Of a DNA stretch of 21,664 bases, positions 1-6,395 are shown piece by piece. The stretch's first letter is position 1. Each line of letters opens with the position of its first letter. This stretch comes from JAGLTZ01 sp023135015 (GTDB taxonomy: Bacteria > Blakebacterota > Blakebacteria > Blakebacterales > Blakebacteraceae): contig DAOVKT010000029.1 of the NCBI GenBank assembly GCA_030631625.1, positions 1 through 21,664 on the forward strand, written 5' to 3'. The notes below the pieces were generated by a model that saw only the letters and a list, made by a program, of their open reading frames with translations, did no database searches and was not told the DNA's origin. A program made the translations under genes and the position numbers.

Positions 1-1
1 G

Positions 2-2248
2 CTCGGCCTTCCCGATCTGTACGATACGATGGGCGGAGTAACTGCAGTGGGGCTCTTTGCGCTGATGGATTCAGGAGGTGAGGGTGGCGGGACGGTGGAT
101 GAGCTGTTCGTATGGGGCGTGCTGCCGGCCGCGATATCCCCGTGGGTCCGGATTTACATGGGCTGGACTGTGCCGGCGGAGATCGGCCCGGGAGAGAGTG
201 TTGACCTTATCGCTTCCACGGCGCTGCAGGGGGTGCACGATCCACCTCCTGGAGCCAAAGTCGCTCTGGTAGGCGCGGGCGGCCGCCAGGCCTTCCTGGT
301 TGAGTACCGCAGCGACGATCTGGATGGCGACCCCTCGGTCTCCCTCCTCTGGGAGGATGGCGTAATTGACGGCACGGGTGCGCTGGTCGGTGGGGAGAAG
401 AGACGTACGTATGAGTACGATGCCCTGCTGCCCGGTTCAGGCGTGCTCATATGGCATCTGGATGAGGAGGTCGCCGGAGATGATCCGGACGGGAACGGCT
501 ACAACAACTTCGAGGAGAACACGCTTCAGCAGGACCGGCTTCACCGGTTCCTGGATATCGAGGAAGCCGACGGACTGCAGGAACTGGGGTGGTTCCCCGG
601 CTACGTGGGCGACAGAGGTGATTTCTGGCTCCCGGCTCCAACCGGTCCCGACCGGTTCGGTCCATTTTCCGAGCCGAGCACCACATCGTGGACTGGAGCC
701 CGCACCGGCCTGGAACTGGAGGTAGTGCCGCATGCCAGCCCGCTCGCGGTGCGGCTGGAAATCGGACTGGAGTCCGATCTCAGCTTCTGGACAGCGCCCC
801 TGCCGGGAGCAGGTCCGGAGGTATCGATTCCGTGGCTGATCGACCCTGAAGGGGACGGTACGCAAGTTGTAGCTGTACTCGACAGCAGCACAGGCCTGCA
901 CCTGTTCAGCAGTGACGGCCAACCGGTGGCCGGCGCCAATCCTGTCTGGACCGGCCCGGCCCCTCCATGCGGCGGTATCTCCGTTGCCGGTTCTGCGCTC
1001 GTCGTCGCTGCTGGAGATGCACTCTACTTTCTGGACGGCAGTGGGGGGGAGATTGGAGGGGTTGATCTGGGTGCGCCAGCGGTCCGGCGGCCAGTAGGAT
1101 TTTCGTGGACGGACGGCCCACGGGCGCTTGTAGAAGTGGAAGGCGGCCTGCTGCTGGAGGTCTCACCCGAAGGAGTCGAGGAGAGCTGGCAGCTCGGTGG
1201 TGAGGCCTCGGTTCTTATCTATGCTACCGACCTGTTCCCCATTGTTGCTGTCGGGAGACAGCTGTTCAGGGTGAACAGAATGGGGAGTGGGGGATTGGAA
1301 TTGATCTGGACAGGCGTAGACGAGACGGTTGATGCCGCGGGATTCCGCCCGGTTCGGCCCGGCGGTACCGCACCGGGGGTTGCCCTCCTTGACCGTTCCG
1401 GCAGGCTTACCCTCCTCGATCTGAGCAGGGAGCCGGGCGAGGGCTACGAGTATGCCTCTATCGCCCTGCCGCAGTCTACCGGCCGTCTGGCGGTTGCCTA
1501 CCTGAAGGGGGGAGGGTGGCCGCCTGTAATTGTGGTTCCCACCGTTGAGGGGATAGTGGCGGTAGAGGCAAACGGGCCGAGAACGGGCGGCTGGCCTCCT
1601 GCCGGGCGTGGACGGGCTGCCATTCCATCTCCTCATATCATCGGTACTCCTCTCACGATTGCGTATGGAGTGGTCGCCGGAGTGACAGATGCTACAGAAC
1701 TGGCCGTTTATGGCTCGGCCGCCGAACTGCTGCCGGGTGGATTGCGCCAGCTGCTCTGGAAACCGCACAGTGCTGTAACGCTTGGTGTAAGGGACCGTGG
1801 TGAAGGGCCTCTCCTTCTCTATTCCGATTCAGACAGCCTGAGGGTGATCTCACTGGGAGTATTCGGGCTGGATTGGAGCGGGCTTGTATGGACCGGGCCC
1901 GCAGGTGGGGCCGGGGGGGGTGGATGGGCCTTCTATTCCGAAGGGCAGAGCGCCGAACCGGTGGAAGGCCTTACCGACCTGTATGTCTATCCAAACCCAG
2001 CCCGCGATCACTGCCGTATCCGGGCAGAAGGGCTTCTGGGTGAGCTGCTGGTCAGGGGGTTCACTCAGTCGGGAACCTACCTTGGAGAAGTGGCCCGGCT
2101 CAGCGGCGACGGACCGGGCGTCTACGAAGCAGAGTGGGATACCTCGAATCTCGCGCCCGGGGTCTACTTCCTCGTTGCGGAACTGGCTGATTCCTCCGGC
2201 TCCCGTCCACCCCGGCGGTACAGAGTGACCGTGCTGGTGGTGAGGTAG
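2..2248 (+). CDS. M6-family metallopeptidase with C-terminal sorting domain, 5' end outside the window
   Basis: The reading frame is open to the left edge, so the first ATG in it (29) is internal and the true start lies upstream. The first visible residues are LGLPDLYDT. In M6 (immune inhibitor A-like) peptidases this follows the zinc motif HExxH directly, giving the pattern HExxHxLGLPDLYD, so the catalytic His and Glu residues are just off the window. The family-typical segments GVGLFALMDSG-like, SGVLIWHLDEE (about nt 436-471) and DIEEADGLQELGW follow. The middle (about nt 780-1960) is rich in Gly, Val and Leu with repeated short beta-strand and DG patterns, and could be a beta-propeller; this is an inference. 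The last 90 residues begin LYVYPNPARD and contain LAPGVYFLVAE, the form of type IX secretion (Por) tails or FlgD-like Ig domains. A secreted protease is likely; type IX export is inferred from the tail only. The visible part is 748 residues. Confidence 0.85.
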   Translation, partial: LGLPDLYDTMGGVTAVGLFALMDSGGEGGGTVDELFVWGVLPAAISPWVRIYMGWTVPAEIGPGESVDLIASTALQGVHDPPPGAKVALVGAGGRQAFLVEYRSDDLDGDPSVSLLWEDGVIDGTGALVGGEKRRTYEYDALLPGSGVLIWHLDEEVAGDDPDGNGYNNFEENTLQQDRLHRFLDIEEADGLQELGWFPGYVGDRGDFWLPAPTGPDRFGPFSEPSTTSWTGARTGLELEVVPHASPLAVRLEIGLESDLSFWTAPLPGAGPEVSIPWLIDPEGDGTQVVAVLDSSTGLHLFSSDGQPVAGANPVWTGPAPPCGGISVAGSALVVAAGDALYFLDGSGGEIGGVDLGAPAVRRPVGFSWTDGPRALVEVEGGLLLEVSPEGVEESWQLGGEASVLIYATDLFPIVAVGRQLFRVNRMGSGGLELIWTGVDETVDAAGFRPVRPGGTAPGVALLDRSGRLTLLDLSREPGEGYEYASIALPQSTGRLAVAYLKGGGWPPVIVVPTVEGIVAVEANGPRTGGWPPAGRGRAAIPSPHIIGTPLTIAYGVVAGVTDATELAVYGSAAELLPGGLRQLLWKPHSAVTLGVRDRGEGPLLLYSDSDSLRVISLGVFGLDWSGLVWTGPAGGAGGGGWAFYSEGQSAEPVEGLTDLYVYPNPARDHCRIRAEGLLGELLVRGFTQSGTYLGEVARLSGDGPGVYEAEWDTSNLAPGVYFLVAELADSSGSRPPRRYRVTVLVVR

Positions 2249-2250
2249 TC

Positions 2251-3609
2251 ATGGTTATGAGTCGTGCTGCTGTCATAACTGTACGGACAATCCCGCTGCT
2301 TCTGTGCGCCGGTATCGGGTCAATTATGCCGCCGGGTGTCTGTGCACAGGAAACGTCATCGCTTTCGGGAATCTCCGCTCCGTCCGGTCTATTAGGAAAG
2401 GCCTTGCTATCATCGAATGGTCCCGAGCCCGATAATCGGGCCCCACAGGCATGGAAGGCGGCGCTCGCCTCTCTGGTTGTGCCGGGAAGTGGGCAGATCT
2501 GGACTGGGCGCCGCGGGGGGTGGGGGTTTGTCGCGGCCGAAGTTGTACTGGTCGGTGGGGGTGTATGGGCCAGGTCCCAGGGCAGGGGCCGTCAGGGGGA
2601 GTATGAACGATTCGCGGATCAATACTGGGACAGGGACCGCTATCTCGAATATATTGCCACTTATGAGGCTGTAACCGGCTCGCAATGGCTGTACGACCAC
2701 CATACGCTTCCGCCCGCCGGGACGCGCAGCCACGACTACTACGAGATGATCGGTAAATACGAACAGTTCGCCCCCGGGTGGGACGACTGGAGCGCCTGGT
2801 ATGACGTGTTGTACAGAGGGAACTCGATCCATCGGGATTCCTATCTTCAGATGCGTCTCGAGGCCAACCGGTATCTGAAATGGGCGCTGACGGCCGGAGG
2901 GCTTGTATTTCTGAACCATGTGGCTGCCTCTGCTGAAGCGCTGGTATGGGGCCTGCGTGGTGGAGAAAGACCGAAAGGGCGTTCTTCAGTTGGGACCTCT
3001 CCATGGAAAGCGGCATTGAGTAGCCTGCTCCTGCCGGGGTGGGGACAGCGACAGCAGGGGAACAGGGGGCTGGCGAATTTGCTGGTGACGGTTGAGGGGG
3101 CATTCTGGGGCGGCCTGGTGGGATTGAACAAGTACAGCGTGTGGAAGATGGAGGACAGCCGCCGGTGGGCCGCCATCCACGCCGGTGTCTACCTGGCAGG
3201 CAAGGATAACGCGTATTTCCAATATCTGGCTCTCTATCCGGATCTGACCACCTATAACGCCGCCCAGCTCTCCGGTCTGGGTGATCCATCCGCGGTCTAT
3301 CCCGCCGGGGCGGGATATGAATGGCGGTGGAGTTCGGAGGCGGCGTGGAAACGGTATAGGGAACTGCGCAGGGACTCGCGTCTTGTAAAGAATTACGCCA
3401 CGCTGGCCCTTGGCGGAATAGTGGCGGGACGGCTGGTGGGTGCCGTTACCGCACTGGTGTACGGTATGCGTTCCGGTTCCTCCGAAACCCCTTCCAGGCT
3501 GAGCCGGGAGTATGTGACGAGGCCGGGAATCCGGCTGAGGGTTGCACCCCTGTTTACTTCCTACCCAGGTGGGGTCTACGGGCTGCAATTGATTACTGCA
3601 ATACGTTGA
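2251..3609 (+). CDS. Secreted or membrane protein with two DUF5683-like modules
   Basis: The 452-residue product starts two bases after the peptidase stop, with GAGG five bases upstream of the ATG. A second ATG at 2257 is possible. Residues 1-33 look like a signal peptide ending near VCAQ. Two related modules follow: residues 67-238 open with WKAALASLVVPGSGQIWTG, and residues 251-410 open with WKAALSSLLLPGWGQRQQG. Both end in a hydrophobic helix followed by a short basic stretch (AEALVWGLRGG and VTALVYGMRSG). The opening matches the KAxLxSxxxPGxGQ motif of DUF5683 proteins, which are common in Bacteroidota and relatives. Their function is not established. Tyr- and Trp-rich loops separate the hydrophobic parts. 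The close spacing suggests co-transcription with the upstream protease. The family call is tentative; the internal duplication is directly visible. Confidence 0.75.
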   Translation: MVMSRAAVITVRTIPLLLCAGIGSIMPPGVCAQETSSLSGISAPSGLLGKALLSSNGPEPDNRAPQAWKAALASLVVPGSGQIWTGRRGGWGFVAAEVVLVGGGVWARSQGRGRQGEYERFADQYWDRDRYLEYIATYEAVTGSQWLYDHHTLPPAGTRSHDYYEMIGKYEQFAPGWDDWSAWYDVLYRGNSIHRDSYLQMRLEANRYLKWALTAGGLVFLNHVAASAEALVWGLRGGERPKGRSSVGTSPWKAALSSLLLPGWGQRQQGNRGLANLLVTVEGAFWGGLVGLNKYSVWKMEDSRRWAAIHAGVYLAGKDNAYFQYLALYPDLTTYNAAQLSGLGDPSAVYPAGAGYEWRWSSEAAWKRYRELRRDSRLVKNYATLALGGIVAGRLVGAVTALVYGMRSGSSETPSRLSREYVTRPGIRLRVAPLFTSYPGGVYGLQLITAIR

Positions 3610-3734
3610 TTATCATTGAGTTGCACGGGATTTCTAATATCTAGCTTGAAAACGCGGCGCTACAAGGCCGGTTTTGATCCACTTATCGCCTTCCCTTACA
3701 CCATTGTTTCACATGTGCAGGATCTCCATAAAGG

Positions 3735-3750
3735 CCCTCAAAGATGAGGG
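3735..3750 (+). other. Perfect short hairpin CCCTCA-AAGA-TGAGGG
   Basis: A 6-base-pair stem (3735-3740 with 3745-3750) closes an AAGA tetraloop, 126 bases after the stop of the DUF5683-like gene. It is not followed by a T-tract, so it does not look like an intrinsic terminator. It could protect a 3' end or be incidental. Confidence 0.35.
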
Positions 3751-3861
3751 AATGCGGCTGGTTAGTACTCATCCGGGAAATCCGTATGGGTACTAATGCG
3801 GCTTTCAATGCAGAGACAGGCAATTTCGCGCAATATCAAGGAAGTCAACGGGTTGCGCGGA

Positions 3862-3918
3862 GGCGTAATAACTGTACGCCGCACAAACAACACGGCGGAC
3901 TGACGCCGAGACGGCGTA
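3862..3918 (+). other. Cluster of mutually exclusive hairpins
   Basis: Four short segments can pair in two ways. GGCGTA (3862-3867) pairs with TACGCC (3875-3880), and ACGCCG (3903-3908) pairs with CGGCGT (3912-3917). Alternatively TACGCCG (3875-3881) pairs with CGGCGTA (3912-3918), which excludes both. The perfect matches are seen directly. A regulatory role would require transcription from a promoter upstream of 3860, and I could not identify one. Confidence 0.35.
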
Positions 3919-3974
3919 TGATAGCCGTTTATATACAGAAACTAGTTCCTGTTCGGAAACAGCTCTTCGACCTT

Positions 3975-4002
3975 AAAAACCTTTAAAAAACATCTAAAAA
4001 AA
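3975..4002. promoter_or_regulatory. Three phased A-tracts upstream of the mraZ promoter
   Basis: A5 at 3975-3979, A6 at 3985-3990 and A7 at 3996-4002 are centred about 10.5 and 11.5 bases apart. Tracts repeated at the helical period are known to curve DNA. They end 14 bases before the proposed -35 element, a position where they could act as an UP-like element or bend. The effect on transcription is inferred. Confidence 0.55.
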
Positions 4003-4016
4003 GTAGAGCTTTCTTC

Positions 4017-4044
4017 TTGACGTTTATCAGAAGTGGTAACTAAT
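4017..4044 (+). promoter_or_regulatory. Candidate promoter of the dcw operon
   Basis: TTGACG (4017-4022, five of six to the sigma-70 -35 consensus) is followed after 16 bases by ACTAAT (4039-4044, four of six to the -10). TAATCT at 4041-4046, with an 18-base spacer, is a weaker alternative. Transcription would start near 4051, just before the TGGGN boxes and about 105 bases upstream of mraZ. The position between the A-tracts and the operator supports it, but the -10 is weak. Confidence 0.45.
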
Positions 4045-4056
4045 CTGTGCCGCAAG

Positions 4057-4081
4057 TGGGGGAAAATGGGTAATTGTGGGT
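4057..4081 (+). promoter_or_regulatory. MraZ operator: three TGGGN direct repeats
   Basis: TGGGG (4057-4061), TGGGT (4067-4071) and TGGGT (4077-4081) are each separated by exactly five bases. The last two belong to a perfect 9-base repeat, TGGGTAATT, at 4067 and 4077. In E. coli, MraZ binds direct TGGGN repeats separated by 5 bases in the promoter region of its own operon, so this is a strong match next to an mraZ gene. Binding here would place MraZ just downstream of the proposed transcription start and would fit autorepression. Confidence 0.75.
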
Positions 4082-4084
4082 AAT

Positions 4085-4128
4085 TCACCAGAATCACCGT
4101 AGCCCCGGGAATCTGGGTCACCAGAATC
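4085..4128 (+). repeat. Direct repeat TCACCAGAATC, two copies
   Basis: The 11-base sequence occurs at 4085-4095 and 4118-4128, 33 bases apart. Each copy is preceded by TGGGT, three bases further away in the first copy, so the second copy includes an extra TGGG box at 4114. Both copies lie in the presumed mraZ leader. Confidence 0.6.
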
Positions 4129-4155
4129 CCGCGACTATGGGGGTCCGGGGGGGAT

Positions 4156-4596
4156 ATGTCCGATTTCCTGGGACAGTACACCTTTTCCCTGGATGAAAAG
4201 GGGAGGGTCAGTTTCCCGGCCAAGTTCCGCCGGGCGGTGAACCCTGAGGCCAATGATACCTTCGTGGTCACCTCGGGGTTCGACCACTGTCTCTTTGTCT
4301 ACCCTCTCGACGAGTGGGAACGTAAGTCGGCGATTCTTCGTGAACAACCCATAACCGATAGTAAAGCCCGAAAGTGGATGCGTGTGGTGGCGGCTAATGC
4401 CTCCAAGACGACCTGCGACAAACAGGGGCGGATCACGATACCGCCTAACCTGATCGACTGGGCCCGTCTGGGAAAGGAGGTGCTGATCGCCGGAGCGCTC
4501 GACCGGGTGGAGATCTGGAATCCGGAGATCTTCGCCAGCTACACGGGCGATGTCGATGAAAAATTCGAGGAACTCGCTGAGGGTCTCCTCTTCTGA
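4156..4596 (+). CDS. mraZ: Transcriptional regulator MraZ
   Basis: The 146-residue length is normal for MraZ, a DNA-binding protein of the SpoVT/AbrB fold that forms rings and regulates the dcw operon. The two tandem AbrB-like halves are both visible: DEKGRVSFP at residues 13-21 and DKQGRITIP at 88-96, each the conserved Dx(K/Q)GRxxxP loop. The ATG at 4156 is preceded by a G-run rather than a clear AGGAGG, and no better start is seen. It is the first gene of the cluster and sits directly downstream of three TGGGN boxes that match its known target, so autoregulation is likely. Confidence 0.95.
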   Translation: MSDFLGQYTFSLDEKGRVSFPAKFRRAVNPEANDTFVVTSGFDHCLFVYPLDEWERKSAILREQPITDSKARKWMRVVAANASKTTCDKQGRITIPPNLIDWARLGKEVLIAGALDRVEIWNPEIFASYTGDVDEKFEELAEGLLF

Positions 4597-4629
4597 TGAA
4601 TCCCAACCGGTTTAAAAGGGCAGGTGCAC

Positions 4630-4980
4630 ATGACATGCAATGAGCAAGAGATTCGAGGCGTTCGAATTCTTCACCTGCAGGGTGAGATCAGCGCGGTGGC
4701 GATGGTGGACTTGGATAACCTCCTGCAGAAACACCAGGAGAACCACGTCCGCCGGCTGATACTGGATTTCAACGAGGTTGGGGATATCAACTACCGCGGA
4801 GTGGGATTGCTGAGTGAGAGGGCCTTCAGGATGCGCGGAGCAGGCGGAGAGGTCAAGGTAGCCGGCCTTCACGGGTCGGTGGCCGATGCCTTCCAGTTCG
4901 TAGGAGCCGATCGCCTGATCGAAATATATGAATCGCCGCAGGAGGCTCTGGCTAGCTTCGGCATCCAGGCCGGTGCTTGA
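4630..4980 (+). CDS. STAS-domain protein (anti-anti-sigma-like), phosphoacceptor serine absent
   Basis: The 116-residue product is a single STAS domain: a strand (VRILHLQGEIS), a helix, the core strand RRLILDFNEV, then DINYRGVGLLSERAF, and a final helix. In SpoIIAA-type anti-anti-sigma factors the core strand leads into DSSG, whose first Ser is phosphorylated by the partner kinase. Here the aligned residues are N54-Y55-R56-G57, so that switch is missing. The start ATG at 4630 has AAGGG and CAGG upstream. A GTG at 4624 is possible but sits too close to these. It lies 33 bases after mraZ and overlaps rsmH by four bases (TTGA), so it belongs to the operon. No kinase or sigma factor is nearby, and its partner is unknown. 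A constitutive or structural role is inferred. Confidence 0.85.
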   Translation: MTCNEQEIRGVRILHLQGEISAVAMVDLDNLLQKHQENHVRRLILDFNEVGDINYRGVGLLSERAFRMRGAGGEVKVAGLHGSVADAFQFVGADRLIEIYESPQEALASFGIQAGA

Positions 4981-5936
4981 ACAGCACATTGTTTCACACC
5001 CCGGTCCTGGCTGAAACGGCCATCGACTGGCTGGTAACCGAAACTGAAGGAAAGTATCTGGATGGGACCGTCGGCGGCGGCGGCCATCTGGAGCGATTGC
5101 TTAAAAGATTGGGGCCGGCGGCCAGCGTGATGGGTCTCGACAGGGACCCCCAGGCGATTGCAGCCGCCGGTGAGCGGATAGGTGATGACGGCAGGCTTCG
5201 GCTGAAGCAGGGTCTCTTCGGAGAGCTGGTTCATCACGCTGCGGGGGAAGGAATGCTCCCACTGGACGGAATCCTGCTCGACCTGGGCGTCTCTTCCAGG
5301 CAGCTCGACGACCCGGCACGCGGATTCACCTATAGAGAGGATGCCCCTCTCGACATGCGGATGGGCCCCGAATCTGGAACAACAGCAGCCGAGCTGCTGG
5401 CCAGGTGCTCCGAAGAAGAACTGGAGCGCATCTTCCGCGATGGAGGAGAGGTGCGGGATGCAGGCCGGATCGCTCGGGCGGTGATAAGGGCCCGGCGCAG
5501 CGCACCCCTGGAACGCAGCGTTGAACTGAGAAGGCTCGTCGAGGAGCTTACGCCGCCCAAACACCTGACAAAGGTTCTGAGTCAGCTCTTTCAGGCGCTG
5601 CGGATCGAGGTCAACGATGAACTCGGTCAGCTCGAGACAGTTCTTACGACATCGGTTGACGGATTAAGACCGGGGGGGAGGCTTGTGGTCATCGCCTACC
5701 ACTCCCTCGAAGACAGGCGGGTAAAGCAGTTCTTCCGCGACGAGGCTCGGGGATGCACCTGCCCGCCCGATTTTCCGGTCTGCGCCTGTGGCGCCGTGCC
5801 CCGTCTCAGGGTTCTGACGAGGCGGGTTGTCAAGGCCTCGCAGGAGGAGATATCGGTGAATCCGAGGGCGAGAAGCGCCCGCCTTAGGGTGGCGGAACGG
5901 GCTGTAACCGAAAGTGTGGAGGGTAAGAGAGAGTGA
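4977..5936 (+). CDS. rsmH: 16S rRNA (cytosine(1402)-N(4))-methyltransferase
   Basis: RsmH (MraW) methylates N4 of C1402 in the decoding centre of 16S rRNA, using S-adenosylmethionine. The 319 residues contain the SAM-binding loop DGTVGGGGH (29-37), GLDRDP (53-58), LDLGVSSRQLDDPARGFT (101-118), ALRIEVNDELGQLE (207-220) and VIAYHSLEDRRVKQFF (238-253). A C-x-C-PPDFPV-C-x-C cluster (Cys260, 262, 269, 271) is typical of the family. The best start is TTG at 4977, which overlaps the STAS stop as TTGA and has AGG seven bases upstream. It gives the usual FHTPVL N terminus. A TTG at 4989 would be slightly shorter. The 3' end overlaps ftsL by four bases. Confidence 0.96.
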   Translation: MNSTLFHTPVLAETAIDWLVTETEGKYLDGTVGGGGHLERLLKRLGPAASVMGLDRDPQAIAAAGERIGDDGRLRLKQGLFGELVHHAAGEGMLPLDGILLDLGVSSRQLDDPARGFTYREDAPLDMRMGPESGTTAAELLARCSEEELERIFRDGGEVRDAGRIARAVIRARRSAPLERSVELRRLVEELTPPKHLTKVLSQLFQALRIEVNDELGQLETVLTTSVDGLRPGGRLVVIAYHSLEDRRVKQFFRDEARGCTCPPDFPVCACGAVPRLRVLTRRVVKASQEEISVNPRARSARLRVAERAVTESVEGKRE

Positions 5937-6394
5937 GCCGGAAGAGGAAGAAGTCGGCACGCCTGAGATGGCCGCAGAGCCCGGTGAAATCTTCGCCAGG
6001 TCGCCTCGGCCTCTCCATCGCCGTACTCTTCCTGTTCAGCCTTGCCTACCTGAGCGGGATGAACCGTACTCTGGTTCTGGCCCAACGGGTCGAGGAGCTG
6101 CAGAAGTCGTGCGAGGAACTGCAGCGTAGTGTGGACCGCCTCACTCTCGAGATCGCCCAGGAGAGTGGTGGTGGTCGTGTTGTGGAGCTGGCCCGCCGGC
6201 GCCTCGGAATGGTCTTTCCCGAAGAACAGACCGAGGTTCTGGCTGTACTGCCGGCTGCCACCAGCCGTGGCGGCTCTCCATGGATGTATTTCGAGAATGC
6301 ACTCGTTATCGCAACAGAGAGTATCCAGCGCCAACTGAGCTCTTCGGCACAAGCCCATGAGGCAGCTGTGCCCGATTCTTTTGGAGGACCTTGA
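5933..6394 (+). CDS. ftsL: Cell division protein FtsL-like
   Basis: The 153-residue product has a basic cytoplasmic tail (residues 1-24), one membrane segment (about 25-42, LGLSIAVLFLFSLAYLSG) and a coiled coil (about 48-78, with heptad-like QRVEELQKSCEELQRS). This is the bitopic layout of FtsL, the FtsB/FtsQ partner that activates the FtsW-FtsI synthase. A segment RVVELARRRLGMVFPEEQ, typical of FtsL, follows, and then a longer than usual tail. FtsL is poorly conserved, so the call also rests on its place between rsmH and ftsI. The GTG start overlaps the rsmH stop (GTGA). Confidence 0.88.
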   Translation: MSRKRKKSARLRWPQSPVKSSPGRLGLSIAVLFLFSLAYLSGMNRTLVLAQRVEELQKSCEELQRSVDRLTLEIAQESGGGRVVELARRRLGMVFPEEQTEVLAVLPAATSRGGSPWMYFENALVIATESIQRQLSSSAQAHEAAVPDSFGGP

Positions 6395-6395
6395 T

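Larger units (their letters stand above)
3610..4155. other. Non-coding region upstream of the dcw cluster
   Basis: These 546 bases separate the DUF5683-like gene from mraZ. I see no convincing gene here. The stretch 3610-3730 shows no recognisable element, and no hairpin plus T-tract terminator was found for the upstream genes. From 3735 to 3962 there are several short perfect hairpins. From 3975 to 4002 there are three A-tracts, followed by a candidate promoter (4017-4044), three TGGGN boxes (4057-4081) and an 11-base direct repeat (4085-4095 and 4118-4128). The region is more AT-rich than the coding DNA around it. Confidence 0.7.

Noticed and set aside
437..922. Long minus-strand frames opposite the peptidase gene, and similar frames opposite most cluster genes
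   Set aside because: They are antisense to clearly conserved proteins, have no ribosome-binding sites or motifs, and are expected by chance in GC-rich DNA.
3735..3750. Intrinsic terminator for the DUF5683-like gene
   Set aside because: The hairpin is perfect but short and is followed by AATGCGG rather than a T-tract.
3900..3935. Second promoter with CTGACG and TATATA
   Set aside because: The spacer would be 24 bases, too long for a sigma-70 promoter.
3744..3986. 80-codon open frame in the region upstream of mraZ
   Set aside because: It has no ribosome-binding site, its product is rich in Arg, Gln and Asn with no recognisable motif, and it covers the hairpins and the first A-tract of the likely regulatory region.
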